DNA from: an uncultured Johnsonella sp.
GTDB lineage: Bacteria > Bacillota > Clostridia > Lachnospirales > Lachnospiraceae
Reading direction: 5' to 3'
Length of the DNA stretch: 64,000 nt
Assembly (NCBI GenBank): GCA_900766185.1
Contig: CAAFUL010000085.1
Location: forward strand, 176,502 to 240,501
Within the stretch, counting starts at the first letter, position 1, and each line of letters opens with the position of its first letter. Below the pieces are notes generated by a model. The model saw only the letters and a program-made list of their open reading frames with translations. It was not told the DNA's origin and searched no databases. A program made the position numbers and the translations under genes. Of this stretch, positions 37,471 to 45,336 are shown piece after piece.

Positions 37471-37654
37471 GTTACAGTTCAGGTAGTTTAGATATACATG
37501 TATAATATACCAAATGAAAGCTTGCTTTCAGGTGTATACTATACATGTATATCTATCAGGTAGGTGCCGGAATTCATCTTCGTCTAATTTATAGATAAAA
37601 TTTAAATATTTTTAGTTTTTTTGACGAAGATGAATGACCTACCTGAACTGTAAC
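37471..37654 (-). mobile_element. 184-bp MITE, copy 2
   Basis: The termini are a perfect 16-bp inverted repeat, GTTACAGTTCAGGTAG and its complement. An exact 8-bp target duplication AATAAAAA flanks it (37463-37470 and 37655-37662). The interior has two palindromic modules: GATATACATG...CATGTATATC around 37490-37553, and CATTCATCTTCGTC with its complement. There is no coding frame. It is about 87% identical by eye to copy 1 at 26165 and inverted to it. It separates the DUF512 gene from prs. Confidence 0.9.
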
Positions 37655-37694
37655 AATAAAAACTCTTATTATCTTACTAACTTGCTCCTTATAC

Positions 37695-37722
37695 TTGACT
37701 TAAAAATATAAGCAAGTATAAT
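37695..37722 (+). promoter_or_regulatory. prs promoter
   Basis: TTGACT (37695-37700), 16-base spacer and TATAAT (37717-37722). It would give a leader of about 275 bases before prs. The leader holds small dyads (for example CTACAC...GTGTAG near 37834-37870) but no riboswitch class could be named. Confidence 0.6.
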
Positions 37723-38003
37723 TTTAATGAAAAGACAGGTGTACTGACTCAATGATATTTAAACTGATTACTGTTTTGTATGTGTTGTAAAGCGCTAAAA
37801 TGCCCGGCATCTTAGCCAAAATATCAACAGTTCGCTACACCGAAACTTCCCATGTGTATTTTATGTGTAGTATTTGCAAAACAATTGCCCGTAAAGAAAG
37901 GCTGTGCAAGGTACTATTTTCTTTTGATAAAACATACATCAATCATTTAACAATTTACAACTTGGGAGGATTCTTAAATTGATACTACTTTAAGGAGGAT
38001 TTT

Positions 38004-39218
38004 ATGCCGAACAATTATGCTTTTAGAGAGCAGCTACCTGTAGCCCCTCTAAAAATTGCAGCCTTGGAAAGCTGTAAGGAGCTTGCCAAAAAAGTTGATG
38101 AGTATATCGTTTCTTTTAGGCAAAATGACATCAAAGAGTTAGAGAAGAGACAGGAAAATCTACATTACAGAGGCTATGATGCAGCCTCATACCTTATGGA
38201 TATTGCCTGTCCTAGATTTGGTACGGGAGAAGCTAAGGGAGTTATTAATGAATCGGCGCGTGGAAGTGATATTTTTGTTATGGTTGATGTAATGAACCAT
38301 TCTTTAAACTATACAGTCAACGGGTTTCATAATCACATGTCCCCCGATGACCATTTTCAGGATCTTAAAAGAATCATAGCCGCCAGTGTTTCTACAGCTC
38401 ATAGGGTCAATGTTATTATGCCTTTTCTCTATGAAAGCAGGCAGCATAAAAGAACCAAAAGGGAATCTCTTGACTGTGCCTGTGCCTTGGAAGAGCTTGT
38501 AAACATGGGTGTAAGCAACATAATTACCTTTGATGCACATGACCCTAGAGTACAAAACTCTATTCCTTTACACGGTTTTGATAACTTTATGCCTACCTAT
38601 CACTTTGTAAAGGCATTATTTAATAACATAGACGATCTTATAATAGACAAAGAACATCTTATGGTAATAAGTCCTGATGAGGGCGCTATGAACAGAGCTG
38701 TATACCTTGCTAATAACTTAGGTGTGGATATGGGTATGTTCTATAAGCGAAGAGATTATTCCAGGGTGGTTGACGGCAGAAATCCTATAGTCGCACATGA
38801 ATTTTTAGGCAGCAGCGTTGAAGATAAGGTAGTAATAATAATGGATGATATGATAGCTTCAGGAGAGTCAATGCTTGATACTGCCAAAGAACTTAAAGAC
38901 AGAAAAGCAAAGAAAGTAATAGTATGTGCTACTTTCGGGCTTTTTACAAACGGACTTTCAAAATTTGATGAGTTTCACAGAGCCGGCTACATAGACTATG
39001 TATGTACGACCAACTTAAATTACAGAGACCCTGAAATATTTACAAAAGAATGGTACATAGAAGCTGACCTAAGTAAATACCTTGCGGCTATAATAAACTC
39101 ATTTAACCATGATGTGCCTATAGGAACGGTGCTCTCACCAACCTACAAACTGCAAAAGATAGTAAAAAGTATTAATTCCAAGCAAGATGGGTATGAGTAC
39201 TTTGATACCATATCATAA
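38004..39218 (+). CDS. prs: Ribose-phosphate pyrophosphokinase (clostridial long type)
   Basis: Makes PRPP from ribose-5-phosphate and ATP for purine, pyrimidine, His and Trp synthesis. The C-terminal PRPP-binding motif is VVIIMDDMIASGESM, and the DAHDPRVQNSIP and ISPDEGAMNRA segments are typical. At 404 aa it is longer than the usual 310-320 aa, with an extended N-terminus and extra loops seen in a clostridial subgroup. AAGGAGG precedes the ATG. It is the only housekeeping gene here on the plus strand and is monocistronic. Confidence 0.92.
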   Translation: MPNNYAFREQLPVAPLKIAALESCKELAKKVDEYIVSFRQNDIKELEKRQENLHYRGYDAASYLMDIACPRFGTGEAKGVINESARGSDIFVMVDVMNHSLNYTVNGFHNHMSPDDHFQDLKRIIAASVSTAHRVNVIMPFLYESRQHKRTKRESLDCACALEELVNMGVSNIITFDAHDPRVQNSIPLHGFDNFMPTYHFVKALFNNIDDLIIDKEHLMVISPDEGAMNRAVYLANNLGVDMGMFYKRRDYSRVVDGRNPIVAHEFLGSSVEDKVVIIMDDMIASGESMLDTAKELKDRKAKKVIVCATFGLFTNGLSKFDEFHRAGYIDYVCTTNLNYRDPEIFTKEWYIEADLSKYLAAIINSFNHDVPIGTVLSPTYKLQKIVKSINSKQDGYEYFDTIS

Positions 39219-39241
39219 AAAATAAAGATCGCTTATACTTT

Positions 39242-39300
39242 CCCCCTACCTACGCTTACTCGGTTTATATGTACCCAGAGGCTTGGTAAGGGGATTTTAT
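39242..39300 (+). terminator. prs terminator, first unit of the 91-bp repeat
   Basis: CCCCCTACC pairs with GGTAAGGGG around a loop of about 35 bases, followed by ATTTTATTAT. The same hairpin and T-rich tail recur in the next tandem units. Confidence 0.6.
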
Positions 39301-39560
39301 TATAGCAAGAAGCGGTTTCAGATTCTCTCTCCCCTTACACCTTGCTTACTTGACTTTGATCTATCCTCATGGTTTAGTAAGGGGATTTTATTATAGCAAT
39401 AAGCGGCTTCGGATTCTCTCTACGCTCACTCCCTGCTTACTTGACTTTGATCTATCCTCATGGTTTAGTAAGGGGATTTTATTATAGCAATAAGCGGCTT
39501 CGGATTCTCTCTCCACTCACCCCTTGCTTACTTGACTTTGATATGCTCTTTCGGCTTGGC
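39243..39560 (+). repeat. 91-bp tandem repeat, about 3.5 units
   Basis: GTAAGGGGATTTTATTATAG occurs at 39286, 39377 and 39468, exactly 91 bases apart, with nearly identical sequence between (AGCGGCTTCGGATTCTCTC, then CTTGCTTACTTGACTTTGAT). Each full unit contains a possible CCCCTTAC/GTAAGGGG hairpin plus T-run, though the left arm is eroded in the third unit. There is no credible reading frame. Confidence 0.88.
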
Positions 39561-39561
39561 A

Positions 39562-39694
39562 GGGCAAAATACTTCTGCAGGAAACATCCGCAGCGTCGGT
39601 ACTTCTTTTCTGCAAACCTTAGGTGAAGCAGAAAAGTTAGTACCGCTACGCGAGGACTTAAGCGCAAGCGGTTTCCGAAAGAAGTATTTTGCCC
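39562..39694 (-). repeat. 133-bp hairpin repeat, copy 1
   Basis: Outer 15-base arms (GGGCAAAATACTTCT and AGAAGTATTTTGCCC) are perfectly complementary. Inside, GGAAAC pairs GTTTCC and TTTTCTGC pairs GCAGAAAA. The core closely matches 61325-61456, but the outer arms differ between copies. It begins 10 bases after the pgeF stop, so it would form the 3' end of that transcript. Confidence 0.85.
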
Positions 39695-39704
39695 AAACCT
39701 TATC

Positions 39705-40556
39705 CTACTTCAAAGCCAAGAAAGCAGCCATATTACCCCTTTGATCACCTGCATACCTATGTGAAAATAACTTATCATGATTACAATAAGTACAAATATC
39801 CGTCACATGAACATTCGATGGCTTTATACCGATATCCTCAAGTATTATCCTGTTCGCTTCCCACAAATCAAGCATATAGTGAGTCTCATCCTTAAACTTA
39901 AGTATACTTTCAAGGCTCTTTTCACTAAAAACTTTTCTAAACTTATCGGCAACTTCCACTCCTACCTCATAACAATCCGCACATATACTGGGACCGACAC
40001 AGGCTATCATATCTTCTGCCCTACTGCCATAATTTGACTGCATGGCAGTAAATGTTTTTTCGGATATCTTCTCCACTGTTCCCCTCCAGCCGGAATGTGC
40101 AAGGCCTATAGCACTATTCTTAGTATCCAAAAGATATATGGGTACACAATCGGCAAAGAAGGTAACAAGACAGACTCCTTTTTCGTTTGTTATGAGTGAA
40201 TCCACATCCCCGTATTCTCTTTTTCTTAGTATACCGCTACCTCTATGTTTACTTTCCACCTTAAGTACATTGGTTGTATGGGTCTGATAAGATAAAACCA
40301 TATCTTCCACATCCACACCTAATGCTTTGGATACTCTTTTATAGTTTTCAAGTACATTGTCATATGAGCTTTCCTTTGTAAAACTTAGGTTCATACTGCT
40401 TAAGTAACCTGTACTTACTCCTCCCATTCTAGTGGAAAAAGCATGTTTTACAAGGTTGGTAGCTTCAAGTGCAGGAAACTTAAGCAAACTTACCAAGTTA
40501 GCGTCTACTTCTTCTTTTAATCTTTCTTTATTATCTTTTCTGATCCATTCGGGCAT
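39705..40556 (-). CDS. pgeF: Multicopper-polyphenol-oxidase-like / purine nucleoside phosphorylase (YfiH, LACC1 family)
   Basis: A 283-aa YfiH/PgeF/DUF152 protein. The zinc site is formed by conserved residues in LAHSGWRGTVEKI, CIGPS-like CVGPSICADCYEVG and the C-terminal SHRYAGDQRG segment. The family was named for laccase activity, but members act on purine nucleosides (adenosine and inosine phosphorolysis or deamination), and E. coli YfiH edits muropeptide precursors. AGGAG precedes the ATG. It lies 12 bases after yraN. Confidence 0.9.
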   Translation of the reverse strand: MPEWIRKDNKERLKEEVDANLVSLLKFPALEATNLVKHAFSTRMGGVSTGYLSSMNLSFTKESSYDNVLENYKRVSKALGVDVEDMVLSYQTHTTNVLKVESKHRGSGILRKREYGDVDSLITNEKGVCLVTFFADCVPIYLLDTKNSAIGLAHSGWRGTVEKISEKTFTAMQSNYGSRAEDMIACVGPSICADCYEVGVEVADKFRKVFSEKSLESILKFKDETHYMLDLWEANRIILEDIGIKPSNVHVTDICTYCNHDKLFSHRYAGDQRGNMAAFLALK

Positions 40557-40568
40557 ACATACTCCTAT

Positions 40569-40910
40569 CTAAAAAGCAGCTCTTAGCCAAGTGATTTCCT
40601 CACCTAAAATACTTACAACATCAAAACGAATATCAGATCTATATAAATTATTGATTTGCAAATATATAAAAGCCGTATCTTTGATTCTCTTTATTTTCTT
40701 TTTATTTACCGACTCTTCCGGTCTTCCGAAATCATCATTCTTTCTGTATTTAACTTCTACAAATACTATAGTTTCTTTATCCCTAGCTATAATATCAATT
40801 TCTCCGACTTTACTGTAAAAATTTTTTTCAATTATACTTAAGCCTTGTTTGACTAAAAAATCACTTGCTTTTTTCTCATATTCAAAGCCCTTTTTTCGTT
40901 TATTTTCCAT
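40569..40910 (-). CDS. UPF0102 family YraN-like nuclease-fold protein
   Basis: A 113-aa UPF0102/YraN protein with a restriction-endonuclease-like fold: GEIDIIARDKETIVFVEVKYR supplies the Asp...Glu-x-Lys pattern. The function is unsettled. The frame can be extended upstream to 40964, but MENKRKKGFEYEKKASDFL is the usual family start. ATGATG at 40908-40913 overlaps the end of rnhB; no strong ribosome binding site is visible, so coupling is likely. Confidence 0.85.
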   Translation of the reverse strand: MENKRKKGFEYEKKASDFLVKQGLSIIEKNFYSKVGEIDIIARDKETIVFVEVKYRKNDDFGRPEESVNKKKIKRIKDTAFIYLQINNLYRSDIRFDVVSILGEEITWLRAAF

Positions 40911-41565
40911 CATCAGTAACAATATTTCCAACAAAACTTCTTCTATGTATCGGGCATAAGCCATGCTCCTTTATAGCAGCTATATGTTCCTTAGTTCCAT
41001 AACCTTTATTCTTAGCAAACTTATATTCGGGGTAGAGACTGTCATACTCCACCATAAGCCTGTCCCTACTTACCTTTGCCACTATACTGGCTGCCGCTAT
41101 ACTTACCGACTTGGCATCTCCTTTTATAATTGATACCTGTTTTATATCTACTTCCGGTATATGTACGGCATCATTTAATAAAATATCAGGTTTTAACTTT
41201 AAGTTTGATATAGCTGCCCTCATTGCCTCATAAGTAGCATTAAGTATATTGATTTCATCTATTCTTGCAGGGCTTACAATACCTATGCCATAGGCAACGG
41301 CGCTCTCACAAATCTCCTTATACAAGGCTTCTCTTTTCTTTTCCGAAAGTTTTTTTGAGTCATTAAGGTATAGAATTTGCTTATTTTTGTCAAGTATTAC
41401 ACAGGCAGCTACCACAGGTCCGGCTAAGGGACCCCTTCCCACCTCATCAACTCCGGCTATATATGTATATGCCTTGTATTTTTCTTCAAACTCCTGCATA
41501 GTCTTAAGTCTTTCAAGCTCTAGAGCAAGCTTTTCCTGTAACTTTTTTTGCTTATCTTCTTTCAT
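40900..41565 (-). CDS. rnhB: Ribonuclease HII
   Basis: Removes ribonucleotides from DNA and RNA-DNA hybrids. The GVDEVGRGPLAGPVVAA motif holds Asp40 and Glu41. A further catalytic Asp is in the ILLNDAVHIP segment, and SIAAASIVAKVSRD is diagnostic. 221 aa is normal for the Firmicute form with an extended N-terminus. Its ATG overlaps the TAA of ylqF by one base, the conserved ylqF-rnhB pair. Confidence 0.96.
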   Translation of the reverse strand: MKEDKQKKLQEKLALELERLKTMQEFEEKYKAYTYIAGVDEVGRGPLAGPVVAACVILDKNKQILYLNDSKKLSEKKREALYKEICESAVAYGIGIVSPARIDEINILNATYEAMRAAISNLKLKPDILLNDAVHIPEVDIKQVSIIKGDAKSVSIAAASIVAKVSRDRLMVEYDSLYPEYKFAKNKGYGTKEHIAAIKEHGLCPIHRRSFVGNIVTDDGK

Positions 41566-42413
41566 TACTCTACTTCCTTTGGCTTTTCCAAGCTTATTTT
41601 ACCGAGCTTTCCTTCTCTAAAATCCTGTATCAGTATTGCGGCAGCCTTTTCATAATCATACTCATTTCCCTTTTTAAGACAGGAGCGTTTAATTGCTATT
41701 TCTTTAAGCACCTCTTCTACAGTATTTTCTGCTATATCATATCTTTCTTTTAGTAGGCTTTTGTCATTTTTAAAACACCATTCTATAAACGCAGCTGCAA
41801 GCTCTGTAGTATCGACTATCATATCGTTGATGGAGCCTATAAAAGCAATCATTTCTCCGGTATGTTCATCTTCAAACTTTGGCCAAAGTATACCGGGAGT
41901 ATCTAAAAGCTCAACCGACTTATTGATCCTGATCCACTGATTGCCCTTGGTTACACCGGGTTTATTGCCGGTTTTTGCCATAGCTTTTCCTACTATAGAA
42001 TTAATAAGTGTGGACTTTCCTACATTAGGTATGCCTGTGATCATAGTCCTTACCGGACGATTCTTTATCCCCCTTTTAAGGTCTCTTTCTCTTTTTTCCT
42101 TTGCGGCGATTTCTATAAGAGGCATAAGTTTTTTGGTAAATTGATTTTTTCTTGAGTCAAGCGTCATGCACAGACAACCTTTGGACTCATAATAATTAAG
42201 CCACTCTTTATTGACTCTCTCATCTGCCATATCGGCTTTATTAAGTATGATTATTCGTGATTTACCTATGGCAAGTTTTTCTATATCAGGGTTGGAAGTA
42301 GCCATAGGTGCTCTTGCATCAAGCATTTCTATAACTATATCTATTATTTTTATATCCTCTGACATAGCCCTTTTAGCCTTGGTCATATGCCCCGGATACC
42401 ACTGAATTTTCAT
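41565..42413 (-). CDS. ylqF: Ribosome biogenesis GTPase YlqF (RbgA)
   Basis: Circularly permuted GTPase for late 50S assembly, 282 aa. The order is permuted: NKAD (G4) comes first, then GIPNVGKST (G1) and DTPG (G3), with an RNA-binding C-terminal helical domain. The PGHMTKAKR start motif is typical. It lies downstream of rplS and overlaps rnhB. Confidence 0.96.
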   Translation of the reverse strand: MKIQWYPGHMTKAKRAMSEDIKIIDIVIEMLDARAPMATSNPDIEKLAIGKSRIIILNKADMADERVNKEWLNYYESKGCLCMTLDSRKNQFTKKLMPLIEIAAKEKRERDLKRGIKNRPVRTMITGIPNVGKSTLINSIVGKAMAKTGNKPGVTKGNQWIRINKSVELLDTPGILWPKFEDEHTGEMIAFIGSINDMIVDTTELAAAFIEWCFKNDKSLLKERYDIAENTVEEVLKEIAIKRSCLKKGNEYDYEKAAAILIQDFREGKLGKISLEKPKEVE

Positions 42414-42430
42414 AAGTTCTCCTTATACAA

Positions 42431-42456
42431 AAGGACAATGCAAAAGCACTGTCCTT
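42431..42456 (-). terminator. Terminator after rplS
   Basis: Eleven base pairs (AAGGACAGTGC with GCATTGTCCTT, one G-T pair) around TTTT, followed by TTTTGTAT on the minus strand. It falls 17 bases past the rplS stop and 18 before ylqF, so it may attenuate rather than end transcription. Confidence 0.65.
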
Positions 42457-42472
42457 AGATTTTATTTCGTAT

Positions 42473-42820
42473 TTACTTTACAGCTTCTTTAACCTTAGCA
42501 GCCTTTCCTACTCTTTCACGCAAGTAGTTAAGCTTAGCTCTTCTTACCTTACCTCTTCTTACAACCTCTATGTTGCCTATAAAAGGTGAGTGAAGCGGCC
42601 ATGTCTTTTCAACGCCTATACCGTTAGAAAGCTTTCTTACGGTAAATGTCTCTCTTGCACCGCCGTTTTGTCTCTTAAGTACAGTACCTTCAAAAATCTG
42701 TACTCTCTCTCTGTTTCCTTCCTTGATCTTGTTGTGTACCTTTACAGTATCACCAACTCTGAATTCAGGAACCTCAGCCTTAAGCTGTGTAGCTTCAATA
42801 CTTCTTATTATGTCGTTCAT
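42473..42820 (-). CDS. rplS: 50S ribosomal protein L19
   Basis: A 115-aa L19 protein at the 30S-50S interface. The VRDTVKVHNKIKEGNRERVQIFEG-like start region, RETFTVRKLSNGIGVEKTWP and the RRGKVRRAKLNYLR tail match the family throughout. CAGGAGG precedes the ATG. It has its own promoter, and an ISAs1 element lies just upstream of that promoter. Confidence 0.97.
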   Translation of the reverse strand: MNDIIRSIEATQLKAEVPEFRVGDTVKVHNKIKEGNRERVQIFEGTVLKRQNGGARETFTVRKLSNGIGVEKTWPLHSPFIGNIEVVRRGKVRRAKLNYLRERVGKAAKVKEAVK

Positions 42821-42894
42821 CTTATCCTCCTGTTAACTTGACATTCATAATCTAATAATTAGAAAAGAGGAATATCGCCTTTTACAACTTGATG

Positions 42895-42923
42895 AGTATA
42901 ACATAATTTAGTAATTAAAACAA
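42895..42923 (-). promoter_or_regulatory. rplS promoter
   Basis: Minus-strand TTGTTT (42918-42923), 17-base spacer and TATACT (42895-42900). The left end of the IS is only 18 bases upstream of the -35 box, so the insertion spared the core promoter. Confidence 0.6.
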
Positions 42924-42941
42924 GTTATTTTTCTGTTAATG

Positions 42942-44192
42942 CAGGACGTACGCATGAAATGTTATATTCCCCTTTTGACAAAAATAGTCTTTTTTAAAAA
43001 TCCAGTACTTGCTCTAAAAATTCTGAAGGATTCATACTAATAACAAATCTTTTCTTTTTCATTGATAATTTAGGACGGAATATCTCCACCATTTTTAATA
43101 TGCTTAGACACCACTTCCTAATAATATTCAGGTTCTCAGCTGCCCTCTTATCCAGTGTTCTGTTTGCATCTTCTTTAAATGTTACATCTAGATACCAATG
43201 CATACTTTCTACGCTCCAATGGCCTCTCACTGCCCTTGAAAATAAATCTATATCTTCTTTCAAACTGCTTATATAGTATCTATATTCTTTCTTTTTCTCT
43301 CCTTCCTTTAGTATAGTTTTTTCCTCCATTCCAACGCTTTTTAATCCTTTCCATTCGTTTTTACAAGCTATCCATTTTATTTCTTCAGTATGATAATACT
43401 CTCGTATCTCTATTTGACCATGTGACTTTTCACTTGTTTTCTTATACAAACCCTTTTGTTTCAGCTTTTTCTTCTCCTCCTCATCATTTAGAAACAGACT
43501 TACCTCTTCATGTAATACTTTTTGATTTCCTTTTAAAGCCAATACATAATCAGCTCTGCTTTTTCTTATACTCTCAGCTATTGCTGTTTGCGTTCCCATC
43601 GCATCAATCGTCACTACTTGACCTTTTATGTTGATTTTTTTTAACAGCTCCGGTATTGCTGTTATTTCATTACTTTTTTCATCTACCACTTTTTGACCAA
43701 GACTGAATCCGTCTTCTTTACTCCATGCTGTCACTATATGATTTGCTTTATTTCCTTTGCTTCTATTTCCTCGCATTGTCTTTCCATCTATGCATATAAG
43801 CTTCTTCAGAGCTTCTCCCTCATTTTTGTTTAACAGTTCTTGCCATTTTCTATAAAGCTGTTGAAGTATATCCGGTTGCAACATGCTAAAAACACGACTT
43901 ATCGTGTCGTGAGATGGTATCCCATTCTCAAGTTTTATATATCTTTTTAAATATTTTTTATGATAATGAGCAAAATACTCCATCTCAACCCAATCATCTA
44001 CATTTGCCAATGTTGCAAACAGCACTATTACTATTATATCTTTTAGTTTATGTTTTATTTTCCTTTCTTGCCTTATGTCTTCAATACATTCAAGCCATTC
44101 TAACAACTCATTCATTTTACAATCCCCTTTTTCTTACAATATATCATAAAAAAGAGATTGTTCATAATTTATTTACTCATGCGTTTGTCCTG
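42942..44192 (-). mobile_element. ISAs1-family insertion sequence
   Basis: A 1251-bp element with one transposase gene. The ends read CAGGACGTACGCATGA and (reverse strand) CAGGACAAACGCATGA, 14 of 16 identical. Flanks TGTTAATG and TGTTAAAA suggest an imperfect 8-bp target duplication. The transposase frame is intact, so the element may be active. It lies between rplS and pflA. Confidence 0.82.
42994..44115 (-). CDS. ISAs1-family transposase
   Basis: A 373-aa DDE transposase of the ISAs1 (H-repeat) family. The DDE-associated segments are LICIDGKTMRGNRSKGN, VVTIDAMGTQ and the C-terminal RGHWSVESMHWYLDVTFKED; YVLALKGNQ is also typical. The N-terminal DUF4338-like region DIRQERKIKHKLKDIIVI matches the family. 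The frame is full length with no internal stops. Confidence 0.93.
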   Translation of the reverse strand: MNELLEWLECIEDIRQERKIKHKLKDIIVIVLFATLANVDDWVEMEYFAHYHKKYLKRYIKLENGIPSHDTISRVFSMLQPDILQQLYRKWQELLNKNEGEALKKLICIDGKTMRGNRSKGNKANHIVTAWSKEDGFSLGQKVVDEKSNEITAIPELLKKINIKGQVVTIDAMGTQTAIAESIRKSRADYVLALKGNQKVLHEEVSLFLNDEEEKKKLKQKGLYKKTSEKSHGQIEIREYYHTEEIKWIACKNEWKGLKSVGMEEKTILKEGEKKKEYRYYISSLKEDIDLFSRAVRGHWSVESMHWYLDVTFKEDANRTLDKRAAENLNIIRKWCLSILKMVEIFRPKLSMKKKRFVISMNPSEFLEQVLDF

Positions 44193-44281
44193 TGTTAAAA
44201 TTACAATAAAGGTCGGTATATTTAATATTATTTTTATATATACTTACCAAAGTTTCTGTATCTCGCAAATCTAAGTCAACT

Positions 44282-44327
44282 AAAAAAGGCTGTAGCGATT
44301 ACTAAGTTTTAAACCGCTAAAGCCTTT
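44282..44327 (-). terminator. Terminator of the pfl operon, overlapping the pflA stop
   Basis: Arms AAAGGCTTTAGCG and CGCTACAGCCTTT pair around a 17-base loop, followed by TTTTTT on the minus strand. The pflA TAA stop lies within the loop, so translation termination and the hairpin overlap. Confidence 0.8.
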
Positions 44328-45082
44328 ATTTTATCATCTATCAGTCTTTGTTTCAGTCCCTCAAATATCTTTTCTCTTGCCTTTTTTGCATCTTCCGCAC
44401 CAAGTGCTTCCACACCGGCAAGCGGATATTTAAGTCCCATCGTTTCATACTTAACTGTTCCCATCGTATGGTAGGGAAGTACATCAAGTGCCTTTATATT
44501 CTTAAGAGATCCTAAGAAATACCCCAGTTCATATAAGAATTTATCATTGTATGTATATCCCGGAACCACAACATGCCTTATCCACACATCCTTTTTCTTA
44601 TCGGAAAGGTATCTTGCAAAATCTATTATGGCAAGGTTTGGTTGAGAGGTAAGTTTTATATGTTCTTCATTATTTATATGTTTTATATCTAAGAGAAATA
44701 AGTCCGTAACTTCCAAAAGTTTGTCAAACTTTGCTAAAACCTTAGGACTTTCCGCATTAAATGTTATACCGCAGGTATCTATACAGGTATGCACACCTAA
44801 AGCCTTCGCCTTAGTGAAAAGCTCTATTATAAAATCCATTTGCAAAAGAGGCTCACCGCCTGTGCAGGTTATGCCGCCTCCCGTTAGATATGCTTTATAT
44901 TTATTATAATCCTCAATTATCTCGTCCGTTGTCATCTGTTTACCTATACCTATTTCCCAAGTATCGGGATTATGACAATATAAGCACCTCATAGGGCAGC
45001 CCTGTAAAAATACTACATATCGGACACCGGGACCGTCAACGGTCCCGAATGTCTCGATAGAATGTATATTGCCGATAAGCAT
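44309..45082 (-). CDS. pflA: Pyruvate formate-lyase-activating enzyme
   Basis: Radical-SAM activase that abstracts a hydrogen from the PFL glycine. The [4Fe-4S] motif is GCPMRCLYC in an FLQGCPMRCLYCHNPDTW context, followed by GGGITCTGGEPLLQ, the SAM-binding GGE segment. 257 aa is close to the usual 246-265. It begins one base after the glycyl-radical subunit gene, so the activase and its protein substrate are co-translated. Confidence 0.95.
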   Translation of the reverse strand: MLIGNIHSIETFGTVDGPGVRYVVFLQGCPMRCLYCHNPDTWEIGIGKQMTTDEIIEDYNKYKAYLTGGGITCTGGEPLLQMDFIIELFTKAKALGVHTCIDTCGITFNAESPKVLAKFDKLLEVTDLFLLDIKHINNEEHIKLTSQPNLAIIDFARYLSDKKKDVWIRHVVVPGYTYNDKFLYELGYFLGSLKNIKALDVLPYHTMGTVKYETMGLKYPLAGVEALGAEDAKKAREKIFEGLKQRLIDDKIKALAV

Positions 45083-45083
45083 A

Positions 45084-45323
45084 TTACATACCCTTATGGA
45101 AGGTTCTTGAAATTACATCATCCTGCTGCTCTTTTGTAAGCTTGTTGAAGTTTACGGCATAACCTGAAACTCTTACCGTAAGCTGTGGGTACTTCTCAGG
45201 ATGCGCCTGTGCATCGAGCAGTGTTTCCTTAGAGAAAACATTTATATTAAGGTGATGTCCACCGTTTATTGAATATCCGTCTAACATACTTACCAAGTTA
45301 TCTATTTGTGCATTTGTTGCCAT
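45084..45323 (-). CDS. Stand-alone glycyl-radical domain of pyruvate formate-lyase
   Basis: A 79-aa protein equal to the C-terminal domain of PFL. RVSGYAVNFNKL carries the radical glycine (Gly54), and LTKEQQDDVISRTFH is the invariant tail. The first 30 residues (IDNLVSMLDGY...GGHHLNINV) match the segment preceding the radical loop in full-length PFL. It resembles the GrcA/YfiD spare-part proteins, but here the main PFL gene lacks this domain, so it should be an obligate subunit. AAAGGAGG precedes the ATG. It lies between the Cys-containing small gene and pflA. Confidence 0.92.
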   Translation of the reverse strand: MATNAQIDNLVSMLDGYSINGGHHLNINVFSKETLLDAQAHPEKYPQLTVRVSGYAVNFNKLTKEQQDDVISRTFHKGM

Positions 45324-45336
45324 TTTTTTTCCTCCT

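Noticed and set aside
37979..37993. Four-codon leader peptide before prs
   Set aside because: GGGAGG precedes a TTG that stops after four codons, but the peptide has no meaningful sequence and the second AAGGAGG serves prs directly. Chance is likely.
39243..39560. CRISPR array
   Set aside because: The repeated unit is 91 bases with no unique spacers; the units are contiguous tandem copies. No cas genes are present.
39441..39744. Reading frames across the tandem and hairpin repeats after prs
   Set aside because: They traverse non-coding repeat units and are not preceded by ribosome binding sites.
40910..40964. Longer N-terminus for the YraN-like gene
   Set aside because: The extra residues are hydrophobic, overlap rnhB, and do not match the family, which starts at the ATG near 40910.
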